In this document: positions 22,994-32,900 of the stretch, piece after piece
Position numbering within the stretch: the stretch's first letter is position 1
How the letters are laid out: every line of letters begins with the position of its first letter
The notes under the pieces: generated by a model
What the model saw: the letters and a program-made list of their open reading frames with translations, nothing else
Told to the model about the DNA's origin: nothing
The model's database searches: none
Position numbers and translations under genes: made by a program
Assembly: GCA_966250335.1 (NCBI GenBank)
Contig: CBINGZ010000024.1
Location: 15,898 to 79,897, forward strand
Direction of reading: 5' to 3'
DNA: 64,000 nucleotides
From: OLB7 sp966250335
Lineage (GTDB): Bacteria; Bacteroidota; Ignavibacteria; OLB7

Positions 22994-25963
22994 ATGAGAA
23001 CACTGTTGTTGGTCTCACTTTTCGGTATGCTTGCCTGCGCGGCAACGCTCGATGCGCAGACGTACAAGGCCACATACGTCACAAAGCTTTATCTGCAGGG
23101 ATCAGCGTCGCCGGTGAAGCCTCTGACGCTCGAAGCGCCGCTCCTCACGACTCCCTACACGCTGACCTTCCCCGCGAACGACGGTGATCCGGATCAGCTC
23201 CTTCAGACCGACGGCTCCGGCAACCTGGTCTGGGCGTCGGCCGCCAGCGCTCTGCTTCCGTTCGGGGAATCGATGGGGGATGCGGGTATCCTGATGGATA
23301 TCACGAACACTGGAACCGGTGCCGTGGCGCAGTTCGAGATCAGCAACGCCTCGAGCACCGCGAACGCGCTGACCGCGATCACCAACGGCACCGGTCTGGC
23401 GATCCTTGCCAACGGCGGCGTCCAGGTCACCAACGGCAATCTGTCGCTGACCGGCACCGGCGCCGCCGGTGAGCTCCGGCTGCACGAGGAGTCGGGGGGA
23501 CCCGATTACACGGCGCTGAAGGCGCAGAATCAGTTCGGGGAGGACATCACCTACACCATGCCGGCGACCAACGGCTCGGCGGGACAGGTGCTCTCCGTCG
23601 CCTCCTCGCCGGCTCCGACCTCCACGGCGGCCACGCTCCACTGGACGACCCCGCAGGGGGGGCTCACGCTCCCGTATACACAGACGGTCGGCGCCGCCGC
23701 GCCCCTCTTCACGCTGAGGAACTCCGATGCCGCGACCGGCGGCGCCGGGTTGTTCGCGATCACCAACGCGGCCAACTCCGGCATCGCGCTCGAGGCGGTC
23801 ACCGGCGGCGCCGGCTTCGCGTTCTCCGCGACCGCCACGGGAAGCGGCGGCGGCGCATCGATCCAGACCGGGTCGACCGGGACCGGAGCCGCGGGGGCGT
23901 TCCAGAACTTCAACACGGCCAACGTCAGCTCGACCCTTCAGGTCTCGACCAACGGCGTCGGTGACGCCTTCTCGGTGTTGACGAACGGCGCCGGCGACGC
24001 TGGGAGCTTCGCGATCGGGAATGCCGCCAGCAACAGCGCTGCCGTCATCGGCTTCACCAGCGGCATAGGGAACGCGGGCCGTTTCCAGATCGGCAACGCC
24101 GCCAGCGGAGCCGCCGCTCTGGTGGCGCAGACCGACGGCGCCGGCCCGGCGTTCCTGACGATCGGGGGCGCCGAGATCACCGACGGAAATCTGACGGTGG
24201 GGAACACGGGGACCGCCGGCCAGCTTCGCATGGAAGAGCCGGGAGGGGGGGAGTACACGGCGCTGGTGGCACAGGCCCAGTCTGACAACATCACCTACAC
24301 GCTGCCGGCGACCAACGGCTCGGCGGGACAGGCCCTGCTCCTCACCGGCTCGCCGACGGCAACCGCCGGCACTCTGACATGGGGGAACGTAACGGCGGCG
24401 CTTCAGCTCCCCCTGTCGCAGTCGACAGGCGCTTCGACGACGCTGTTCGATCTCACCAACTCAGGCGCCGGGGGGGCGGGATCGTTCGAGATCACAGGCG
24501 TGGGAAGCTCGAGCGCCGCTCTGAAGGCCGGGACCAGCGGCGTCGGTCCGGCGCTCTACGCGAGCACGACCGGCAACGGGGAGGCGGCCGAGTTCGAGAA
24601 CCTGAATCCGGCGAACAGCGCCGCGACCGTCACAGTCAAAAGCGGCGGAGGTTTCGGCGATGCCCTGTACGTGAGCACGAGCGGCTACGGAGAGGCGGGT
24701 GAGTTCGAGATCGACAATCCGGTCAGTTCGGCGAGCGCTCTCAAGGCAGTCACCTCGGGGACGGGAAAGGCGATCGAGGCGAGGGGGCAGGTGGAGATTT
24801 CCGACGGCAATCTCTCGCTGACCAATAGAGGGAACACTGCGGGCCAGGTGCGACTCTACGAGGCCGACGGCGACGGTCACGACTACACGGCGCTCGTCGC
24901 GCAGGCGCAGGCGGGCGACATCACCTACACGCTGCCGGCGACCAACGGCTCGGCCGGACAGGCCCTGCTCCTCACCGGTTCGCCGACGGCAACCGCCGGT
25001 ACCCTGGCATGGGGGAACATAACGGCGGGAGCGCTTCAGCTCCCCTTGTCGCAGTCGGCGAGCGTGGCGACGGCGATGCTCGATCTCACCAATTCCGGCG
25101 CCGGAAGCGCGGGATCGTTCGAGATCACAGGCGTCGGAAGCTCGAGCGCCGCTCTGAAGGCCGGGACCAGCGGCGTCGGTCCGGCGCTCTACGCGAGCAC
25201 GACCGGCAACGGGGAGGCGGCCGAGTTCGAGAACCTGAATCCGGCGAACAGCGCCGCGACCGTCACAGTCAAAAGCGGCGGAGGTTTCGGCGATGCCCTG
25301 TACGTGAGCACGAGCGGCTACGGAGAGGCGGGTGAATTCGAGATCGACAATCCGATCAGCACGGCGAGCGCTCTCAAAGCGGTCACCTCGGGCACAGGGA
25401 GGGCGATCGAGGCGAGGGGGCCGGTGGAGATTTCCGACGGGAATCTCTCGCTGACCAACAGGGGAAACACCGCGGGCCAGGTACGACTTTACGAGGCCGA
25501 CGGCGACGGTCACAGCTACGTGGGGCTGAAGGCGCCGGCGCTCCCGGGGGATGTCGCTCTGACGCTCCCCGCCGGCGACGGCAACAACGGAGATATCCTG
25601 GTGACCGACGGATCGGGCGTTCTCTCCTGGGCGCCGCCGGGGGCCACCGTCGTGACGACGGCCCCCGTCACCTCCGGAGCGCAGGGAACCGTGACGATCG
25701 GCAGCGGCAACTATATCCGGTTCAGCGGCGCCACCGGAGCGTTCAGCGTCGACGGCTTCACGGGGGGAGTCGACGGTCGCGTCATCTATGTGTACAACAC
25801 CAGCGCGCAGAACATGACGCTCAACCTCAACAGCGCCGCCACGGCCTCCAACGGCGTCAACACGTTGAGCGCTCTGAACGTCTCGACCGTGGGGGAGGGA
25901 GCGTTCACACTTATCTATGACGCCGGAATATCGCGATGGGTGCTGTTGAACATCATCAACTGA
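22994..25963 (+). CDS. Long secreted repetitive protein, tail-fibre-like
   Basis: 989 residues with a signal peptide (L-L-L-V-S-L-F-G-M-L, cut near L-D-A-Q). The mature protein is low in Cys and very rich in Gly, Ala, Ser, Thr and Asn. It is built from repeats such as D-I-T-Y-T-L-P-A-T-N-G-S-A-G-Q and I-S-D-G-N-L-S-L-T, typical of beta-helical tail-fibre or adhesin-like surface proteins. Two units of about 210 residues are nearly identical. No T9SS sorting signature is evident at the C-terminus (ends W-V-L-L-N-I-I-N). Probably a surface or extracellular structural protein; the partner is unknown. Confidence 0.65.
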   Translation: MRTLLLVSLFGMLACAATLDAQTYKATYVTKLYLQGSASPVKPLTLEAPLLTTPYTLTFPANDGDPDQLLQTDGSGNLVWASAASALLPFGESMGDAGILMDITNTGTGAVAQFEISNASSTANALTAITNGTGLAILANGGVQVTNGNLSLTGTGAAGELRLHEESGGPDYTALKAQNQFGEDITYTMPATNGSAGQVLSVASSPAPTSTAATLHWTTPQGGLTLPYTQTVGAAAPLFTLRNSDAATGGAGLFAITNAANSGIALEAVTGGAGFAFSATATGSGGGASIQTGSTGTGAAGAFQNFNTANVSSTLQVSTNGVGDAFSVLTNGAGDAGSFAIGNAASNSAAVIGFTSGIGNAGRFQIGNAASGAAALVAQTDGAGPAFLTIGGAEITDGNLTVGNTGTAGQLRMEEPGGGEYTALVAQAQSDNITYTLPATNGSAGQALLLTGSPTATAGTLTWGNVTAALQLPLSQSTGASTTLFDLTNSGAGGAGSFEITGVGSSSAALKAGTSGVGPALYASTTGNGEAAEFENLNPANSAATVTVKSGGGFGDALYVSTSGYGEAGEFEIDNPVSSASALKAVTSGTGKAIEARGQVEISDGNLSLTNRGNTAGQVRLYEADGDGHDYTALVAQAQAGDITYTLPATNGSAGQALLLTGSPTATAGTLAWGNITAGALQLPLSQSASVATAMLDLTNSGAGSAGSFEITGVGSSSAALKAGTSGVGPALYASTTGNGEAAEFENLNPANSAATVTVKSGGGFGDALYVSTSGYGEAGEFEIDNPISTASALKAVTSGTGRAIEARGPVEISDGNLSLTNRGNTAGQVRLYEADGDGHSYVGLKAPALPGDVALTLPAGDGNNGDILVTDGSGVLSWAPPGATVVTTAPVTSGAQGTVTIGSGNYIRFSGATGAFSVDGFTGGVDGRVIYVYNTSAQNMTLNLNSAATASNGVNTLSALNVSTVGEGAFTLIYDAGISRWVLLNIIN
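24251..25513 (+). repeat. Two tandem in-gene repeats of 630 and 633 bases
   Basis: Unit A is 24251-24880 and unit B 24881-25513. They stay in register apart from one extra Ala codon in B. About 200 bases (from 24503 and 25136) are identical, so the duplication or a gene-conversion event is recent. Confidence 0.8.
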
Positions 25964-26004
25964 AACGCTCGCGATCCGGCGCATGAGGTGTAAATTCCGT
26001 CCCG

Positions 26005-27402
26005 ATGAACTACCTGTTTCGATACCTCAGCATGCTTCGACCCCAGGAGGTCGAGGCGCTCGATGAGCTCCGGGTCACACCGCGGGAGCGGGACACGCTG
26101 AACGAACTTATCTCGTTGCGATCCTTCCCCGACGCTTCCAAGGCGCAGGTCATGGAACGCCTCGGGATGAACGGTTCGATGTTCGACAAGACCTGTTCGA
26201 CGCTGCTGCGGGGGATTCTGGAGAGGGCGGTGCCGGAAGGGGGAGTGAGCCTGCTGGAACATCTTGTCGAGCGGGCGATCTATGATCTGCTTCTGCATGA
26301 GATGAGACGGCAGGAGAAGGAGGCGATCGCGGCCGGAGACGACGAGATCCTGAAACGGTTCTACGCCGATGCGTTCAGAGTGGTCCATCTGCGGTTCAGC
26401 AGCGAGTACCCGGAGCGTCTGGGTCGCCAGATCGCCGTCCGATACCGTCGGCTCGATCCGTCGCCGGACACTCTCATCTACACCGAGGCGCGGCTCTCCG
26501 CCATGGCGATCTGGAAGGAGGCGTCGCGGCGGACCGGGGACGGGACGCGGGAGCGACTGGAGCGGAGGCTGCGCCGCAACGACAGGCGGATCACCGAATC
26601 GACGGGGCCGATAGCACGGTTCATTCAGTTGAAATCGTGGCTGATCTACTACGGCCAGCTCAAGCGCGACCCCGAGAGCCGCATGGCAGTGCTCCGTGAG
26701 TCTGCACGGCTCTGCGATGCCCACCCCGACGTTCTGACGCGCGAGGATAAGGTCCTCACGCTCTGTCAGCTCGCCGAGGAGCATTACTATTACAAGACCG
26801 ATCTGGTCACGCCGCTGCTGATGTATCGTGAGCTGTACGAACTCTATCCGGAGGAGCTGAGGAAGGAGGATTACCACACCTTCAAGTTCATCCAGCTCAG
26901 CACGATCAACGGCGACTACGGGACGGCTGAGGATCTTCTGGTGCGATATTTCGGTCAGGCCGCGAACCTTGTGGTGCACGGCGGCGGACGTTCGAAGGAT
27001 GTGGCGCTCCTCTGGACCAAGCTCCGGCTGATGCAGGGGCGTACCGAGGAGGCTCGAAAGCATCTGGACGATGCGGTGCTCCTCAACCAGAAGGGGTTCT
27101 ATTTTCAGTTCGAGGTGGAATGCCGGATGCTTCATTCGGTCATCTCCTTTCTCGAGGGGAATTTCGAGATCATCGAACAGCGGTTCCCCGCGCATATCAA
27201 GTTCCTCCGCTCGAAAGGGGCCACCTACAAAACATCGCGATATTATCCCTGGTTCTTCAAACTGATGGTCGCGTTCATCGACGAGCGGACGACCGGAAGG
27301 AAGCTCTCCCCATCGCTCACCAGAAAATTCGAGGAATTCATGGAAGGCCCCGCCGCCCAGTACGGCATGCTGCTGAGAAAAATGAGGGGAATGGAGCGGT
27401 GA
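26005..27402 (+). CDS. Helical protein of unknown function
   Basis: 465 residues, no signal peptide or membrane segment. The N-terminal 100 residues look like a small helical, possibly helix-turn-helix, domain (S-K-A-Q-V-M-E-R-L-G-M-N-G-S-M-F-D-K). The rest is long amphipathic helices with TPR-like spacing (for example L-L-W-T-K-L-R-L-M-Q-G-R-T-E-E-A-R-K-H-L). It is probably a cytoplasmic scaffold. I do not recognise the family. It starts 41 bases after the repetitive protein gene, so the two may be co-transcribed. Confidence 0.6.
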   Translation: MNYLFRYLSMLRPQEVEALDELRVTPRERDTLNELISLRSFPDASKAQVMERLGMNGSMFDKTCSTLLRGILERAVPEGGVSLLEHLVERAIYDLLLHEMRRQEKEAIAAGDDEILKRFYADAFRVVHLRFSSEYPERLGRQIAVRYRRLDPSPDTLIYTEARLSAMAIWKEASRRTGDGTRERLERRLRRNDRRITESTGPIARFIQLKSWLIYYGQLKRDPESRMAVLRESARLCDAHPDVLTREDKVLTLCQLAEEHYYYKTDLVTPLLMYRELYELYPEELRKEDYHTFKFIQLSTINGDYGTAEDLLVRYFGQAANLVVHGGGRSKDVALLWTKLRLMQGRTEEARKHLDDAVLLNQKGFYFQFEVECRMLHSVISFLEGNFEIIEQRFPAHIKFLRSKGATYKTSRYYPWFFKLMVAFIDERTTGRKLSPSLTRKFEEFMEGPAAQYGMLLRKMRGMER

Positions 27403-27458
27403 GGATGGGGCAGACATTTCGGCCATTCCGTCCGGTCATTCCGCTCGGTCATTCCGTT

Positions 27459-27641
27459 GCATTGGCTCCCGAAGGGAGCACCCATTGGTAGCCAAAGACG
27501 ATTCTTTGTTGTCTTGAAGCGCCGAAGGTGCGTACCAGTCCTCAGCCGCGCGAGAACGAAGAATGGTACGCACCTTCGGCGCTTACGATGAATTGGGAAA
27601 TGTCGCGGCTACAAATGGTTCGCCCCTTCGAGGCTCATTGC
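27459..27641. repeat. BIME-like cluster of palindromic repeats
   Basis: Between two convergent gene ends lie three palindromic pieces. A 35-base element occurs at 27459-27493 (minus) and at 27607-27641 (plus); both read GGCTAC, A-rich AATGG, CCTTCG and end ATTGC. Between them, a 20-base perfect inverted repeat occupies 27518-27537 and 27564-27583 (AGCGCCGAAGGTGCGTACCA and its complement). The order, inverted element, hairpin, element, resembles mosaic REP clusters. It may also act as a terminator for both genes. Confidence 0.6.
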
Positions 27642-27654
27642 AGTGAGAATGTCA

Positions 27655-28587
27655 TCATTCCGGTTCCGATACGATCCATGATGCCCGTGTGGCGAGGACG
27701 TCGTGGGGTTTGTTGAGGAAGCGGGGATCGAGCCTGAAACCGGGGCTGGTGAGCGCGTCGAGGATCGTAACGTCGATATCGGGTTGATCGATCACGATGT
27801 TGTGGCCGCACGCGTGGAAGAGGGCGAGCATGTCGTCCACCCGGAGCCGGTTCGCGTACATGTAGCGGTTTCCCGCGATCCGCTCCCATTCCCTGTCGCT
27901 GAACCGGAGAAAATTGACGGGGGAGATCGACGTGTCGGAATGCGAGAAATGATCGCTGTAGTCGACGAGATGGACGAAGAGCCCGTGGCGGGCCGCCGTG
28001 CGGTTTCCCTCCCTCAGAATCCCCTTCAGATGATCGACGGGAATATGTTCCAGAACGCTGCACGACAGATGCAGATCGATGGAGCGGTCGGGAAGATCGA
28101 GGGAGGATGCGTCGGCCCGGGGGCGGTAATCGATACGGCAGAGACGGAGCAGGCCGTCGAGCCGCCAGTCGCGCTCGGCCAGGTCGAGCAGGGCGGCGAA
28201 GCGGGCTTCGTCGAGCAGGGGGCCGAAGAGCCGCGCGATCTGCTCCGGATGCTCCACGATATATTCGATGTCGCGCCGCACCAGCGATTCCTTCAGATAG
28301 GGATGCAGATCGACCGTCACGATCTGCTCCGCGCCCGCCAGCCAGAGGGTGATCGGAACGTTCAGCCGCCTTCCCGTGCCGATTTCAAGAACTCTGCTCC
28401 GCCACTGCGTCCTTCCGGCCCGTGCCGCCATCCTGCAGATCTCCACACCTGTCGATATCCCGGCGACTGGATCGATCTCCCGCAGTCCGCCGAACCGTCG
28501 CTGAAGCTGATAATATATCGCATGAGAAATACCCGACGGAAGGAACGCGACGGCGTTCTGAATACGAGCCTTTGTCGTCCAGTTCAT
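27655..28587 (-). CDS. SAM-dependent methyltransferase (class I, unknown substrate)
   Basis: 310 residues. Motif I is V-L-E-I-G-T-G-R near residue 66, followed by V-T-V-D-L-H-P-Y (acidic end of strand 2), and the later L-S-C-S-V-L-E-H-I-P matches motif IV of class I enzymes. A middle insertion of about 80 residues is helical. The substrate is unknown; a small molecule or glycan acceptor is possible. No partner gene is adjacent on the same strand. Confidence 0.7.
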   Translation of the reverse strand: MNWTTKARIQNAVAFLPSGISHAIYYQLQRRFGGLREIDPVAGISTGVEICRMAARAGRTQWRSRVLEIGTGRRLNVPITLWLAGAEQIVTVDLHPYLKESLVRRDIEYIVEHPEQIARLFGPLLDEARFAALLDLAERDWRLDGLLRLCRIDYRPRADASSLDLPDRSIDLHLSCSVLEHIPVDHLKGILREGNRTAARHGLFVHLVDYSDHFSHSDTSISPVNFLRFSDREWERIAGNRYMYANRLRVDDMLALFHACGHNIVIDQPDIDVTILDALTSPGFRLDPRFLNKPHDVLATRASWIVSEPE

Positions 28588-28739
28588 GAATCCGATATGT
28601 TGTGTGGTGCGCCGTTCGGGGGCGGTCGATTCTGGCCGGGTTGTCCCGTGGGCGTTCGGTCAATATGCGGTTACGCCGGATAGACACACTATCCGGCGTA
28701 ACTTCTCACCTGCACAAGGAGATCGGAGGATCGGCGGCG

Positions 28740-29768
28740 TTACTTCCCGATCGTCAATGATTCCATGGCGACCTTGAATATCGTATCGTATTCCCGCCAC
28801 AGCACGGAAGGGGCCTCCAGCGTCACGGTCACGATATCATCATTGTGACCGAGCACGACATCATACATCCTGATACGATGCACAGAGGGGTGCGGCCGGA
28901 ATTCTATGTCGCGAACGATCCCCGTGAAATCGCCGACGGTGATCTCCCGTGTGGAGATCACCTTGAACTCCGGATATTTCTCCGCAGCCTTCTCGTTCAG
29001 CGCCGTCCAGAACCCGACCAGGAACTCGCCGTCCGGCTGTACCCCGGCGAACGTCTTCGACATTCCCCGCAGACGGCGGATCGTGGCTCCCACCATGAAC
29101 TGGTCGCTCTCCTTCTCGACCCTCTGCATCGACACGAACATGTTGAGCGTCTTGCCGTCGTCGACCGTGCGGGGGAACCATTCCTTCGGAAGCTTCAGTG
29201 CGATATTCTCCTCATCGTCCGTGAAGAGCTTCTTCTCGCCGCTCTGCAGTCCGAACCCGACCATCGTCAGCAGCTCGCGCACCCGTTCGGTCGTCTGGCC
29301 GGAGCCCGAGATACGGAGGACCGTCAGCAGGTCCGCGACAGCCTCGGGGACGGCGCCGGTCATCAGTCTGGTCTGCCCGCGCATGTACCAGAATCCGGCG
29401 TCGGTGCTGTCGAGCATGATCGCCGCGGTGTAGTCGATGATCGCCCCCTGATAATCCTTCCCTTCCAGCAGGACCGACCCTCTGGCGGCGTAGACGGCCG
29501 CGTTCTTCGGGTTCAGTTCGAGCACCGCGTTGAGTTCCTCGTGCGCCTTCTCCAGCTCCTTCATTCCAAGGTGGCAGAGGGCGCGGCCGTGGAGGGCCGG
29601 CTCATCCTTCGGGTTCGCCGCGAGAACCTTTTCGTAGATGGCGAGGGCGGCGGGAAAATTCTTCATCGCCAGAGCCTGGTCCGCCTGCGTCAGCAGTACC
29701 AGCCGATCCTGGGCATGAGCGGTCGCGGCCGCCGTCAGAAGCGAGAGGAGAAGAAATCGTTTGAGCAT
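28740..29768 (-). CDS. Secreted TPR protein
   Basis: 342 residues with a signal peptide (F-L-L-L-S-L-L-T-A-A-A, cut near A-H-A-Q). Three to four tetratricopeptide repeats follow (about 22-150, for example A-L-A-I-Y-E-K-V-L-A-A-N-P-K-D). A C-terminal domain of about 150 residues holds beta-strands and F-P-R-T-V-D-D-G. It is probably periplasmic. The TPR part implies protein-protein contact; the C-terminal domain is unrecognised. Confidence 0.7.
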   Translation of the reverse strand: MLKRFLLLSLLTAAATAHAQDRLVLLTQADQALAMKNFPAALAIYEKVLAANPKDEPALHGRALCHLGMKELEKAHEELNAVLELNPKNAAVYAARGSVLLEGKDYQGAIIDYTAAIMLDSTDAGFWYMRGQTRLMTGAVPEAVADLLTVLRISGSGQTTERVRELLTMVGFGLQSGEKKLFTDDEENIALKLPKEWFPRTVDDGKTLNMFVSMQRVEKESDQFMVGATIRRLRGMSKTFAGVQPDGEFLVGFWTALNEKAAEKYPEFKVISTREITVGDFTGIVRDIEFRPHPSVHRIRMYDVVLGHNDDIVTVTLEAPSVLWREYDTIFKVAMESLTIGK

Positions 29769-29869
29769 AGAACATCGTGATTACCGGGCGGACCCGTGAG
29801 CACATGTCGCCCGGGTCTTTGCAAGAGTGCGAGGATAGTGAATTCCGGGATGATATCCTCGACCATGAA

Positions 29870-29902
29870 AAAGGGGCGCCGCGGCAGCCGCGACGCCCCT
29901 TT
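29870..29902 (-). terminator. Intrinsic terminator of the large T9SS cargo gene
   Basis: AAAGGGGCG pairs with CGCCCCTTT, with a second GC-rich stem inside. On the minus strand it ends in a T-run, 25 bases after the stop codon. Confidence 0.75.
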
Positions 29903-29926
29903 GCCGATGACGATCTCGGCCGTCGT

Positions 29927-32900
29927 TTACTTCACCACCTTCATCGAACGGGCGAGGGTGACCCCATCCGCCGTGAGGCGATACATGTAGATGCCGCTCG
30001 GGAGGTGATCCACCCGGAACCGCACCGTGTGATCTCCCGCGGTCCTGTAGCCCGACTCCAGAACCTCGATCTCCGCGCCGCGACCGTCGAACAGACGGAT
30101 CTCGACGTTCCCGTCACGCTCGATCCTGTAGCCGATCTCGGCGGTCTCGCGCGCCGGGTTCGGGCTCGACTGGCCGAGGCTCACCGAGCCGGTCGTCGTG
30201 GAGAGATCCTCGACTCCGCTGGTGAGGTTCTGCACCGACGTCCCTCCCGGACGGATCATCGTCGCGGCGCCGCCGAGGGTCACCTGCACGGAGCCGGTCG
30301 TGGAGTTGCTGTTGATGACGAGCGTGGCCGCGGAGGGTCCGCTGGAGATCGGACGGAACGTCACTTCAAGATGTTCCGTCTGTCCCGGCGCCAGGGTCAG
30401 CCTGGGGAGCCTTCCCAGCAGATAGTTGACGGCGCCCGGACCGGCGATCGTCGTGGTGCCGAGCGTCAGCGGGGCGCTGCCGTTGTTGGTCACCATCAGC
30501 CTCTGCCGTACCGACTTCCCGACCGGAACGGTCACTCCCTCGAACATCGCCGAGGGGCTGGCCGTCAGCGTCCGAATCAGAGCCTCGCCGTGCAGATTGA
30601 CGACGATCGTATCGGCCGACGAGGTGATCATCATCAGCTCCGCCGACCGGTCGCCCGGCAGGCTTCCCGGAGCCGGGGTGTGAATGACGTGGAACGGCAC
30701 TTCGTCACCCGGCATGAACATCAGGGGGAGCGCCGGCCAGGGGTTCGCGGGGTCCATCGTGAACTCGGCCGCATCGGGGCCGGTGATCTCCATGCTCACG
30801 ATCATCTTCACCTCGCGCGAGGAGTTCTCCACCACCGCCTTGTTGCCGGAGCTTCCCGCGGCGTCGATGATGGTCGGAGCGAACGTGAGATCGATCGCTC
30901 TGAGACCTACCTTGCCGGTACCGTTCAGGTTCCAGTAGAAGGCTCCACGCTCGATTCCCGGCTCCCAGAGGGTGGAATCGTTCGTGCGCATCATGATCGT
31001 GGCGCGACGCGTGCCGCCGCGCGACGGCGAGAAGCGGAGCGTGATATCGGTGGAGTCGCCCGGCGCCAGAACGTAGTTCCCTTCCGTATCCTTCATCGCC
31101 TGGGCAAAGCCGCCGACGATGAAGAAGTCGCGGGTGTCGCCGCCGACCACGCGGAACGCGCTGGCCGAGACGCGCAGGTCGCACGAACCGGTGTTGTAGA
31201 TCCGGATCGTGGTGTCGTGCGGCATGTGCAGATCGCCCGGGCCGAACGACACACCCTCAAGCGGCTTCCCTTCGATCGTCGTGGAGACGGAGGAGCCGAT
31301 TCCCCTGCCGAAGAGGTCGACGGCCAGAAGTCCGTCGGTGACCGCGCCGCTCGGGTTGTTGCCGGTGAAGTTCAGCGCGTTGGTTCCGATGAACGCCCGG
31401 GCCAGGCGCTTGCCGGGAAGCTGGGCGACGAAGTTGAGATAGAAGGTCCGCGACTCGCCCGGCATCAGAACGATCGGGAACTGGAACGGAGCGTTCTCGG
31501 CGGCCGGCGCCATGCCGGGGCCGTCGGTCACGAAGTAGTCGTCGGCCGCCATCGCGTTCCCCATGAAGTCGCGCAGAAGCGGGAAGCGGGGGATACCCTG
31601 GCCGTAGATCGAATCGGTCAGGAAGAACGAGGCGCCGTTGACGTAGAGAGGATCGTTGCCGACGCTCTTGACCTTGATCTCCATGAAGCTGACCCCTTCG
31701 CCCGCGCACTCAAGCGCCTTGACGAAGAGATCGGACTTCTCGTCGATGACATTCCCCCCCGAGCTGAACTCGGCCCCGGCGCCGATCGTGATCGCCTCCA
31801 CCGGGAAGGTGCGCGTCTCGCAGTCGCCGCTGACCGTCAGCAGCGCCTTGTACTGTCCGAAGCGGTTCGGCTTGAAGGTGAGGACCGGGGTGCTCGACTG
31901 TCCCCTTGCCAGCACCGCCGTCTTCGTGTTGAGCGTGTACTGTCCCGTGGGATCATCGAGCGTATAGGTCATCGTCACCGATCCCGCCGACGGGTTCGTC
32001 GAGGTGTTCGAGATCGTGAAGGGGGTGTAGGTCTTGGCGATGCCGTACTTCACCTGCTGTCCCTTCAGAAGAACCGAGCCGTTGTTCAGCGGGGAAACGC
32101 CGCCGCTGGCCGTGTTGCCGGCCCAGTTGAGGCGCGACGTTCCGACGGCGCCCAGGTTCAACTGGAAGGTCGAGCCGTTGTCGCCGATGGCGGTCAGGAC
32201 CGCGGGGCGTGCGCCGATGCATCCCGGCGCGAAGGTGATCGTCGGCGTCACCGAGCCTCCCGGATCGAGCGCCGCCGTCGACGGCGAGATGACGTAGTCG
32301 GAAGCGTAGTCGCCGGTGATCACGAACGTGAACCTGATCGGGACGCACTTCGACGAGGTCGCGAGCGTGAACGGCTTGAAGCCGGTCGGCGTCCCGCGCT
32401 GGACGCTCTTGTCTGCCAGGATGGTGGCGCCGCTGCTCATCGGGCCTTCAAGACCACCTTCGGCCACATTGCCGGTGAAGGTCGTGTTGCAGTAGAGCGG
32501 ATCGAAGATGTAGACCGTGCCGGTGGGGATCGTGTTGATGGTGATATCGACGCCGACAGCCGCGACGTAGTCGACGCGCAGATCACCCTTCTTTCCGAAA
32601 TAGAGGCTTGCGATATCCTTGGAGCTGACGCCGCCGCCGATCCTGGCGTTCGTGACCGTGCGCTGCGTCATGTTGCCGTAGTAGAACTCGACCCGGTTGA
32701 GCCCTTCGTACAGGCGGACCTGATACTTGAAGCTCTCGGCCTTGGTCGTCGCGTTGGTGGGACGGGTCTCCCACTGCACCGTCATGACCTGGCTCCCCGG
32801 CTTGCCGGTGAGGAGATAGGTCACCCCGGTGTTGATCGTGGACTGGTTGTCCCAGAACGGGGCGATGACGGGATAGGTGCTCGACTTCTCCAGCATCTCG

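Noticed and set aside
24251..25513. CRISPR-like repeat array
   Set aside because: The repeats are about 630 bases, in frame and coding, without short repeats and spacers.
22994..25963. Prophage tail-fibre reading of the repetitive protein
   Set aside because: It has a Sec signal peptide and no phage genes nearby, so a surface protein is more likely.
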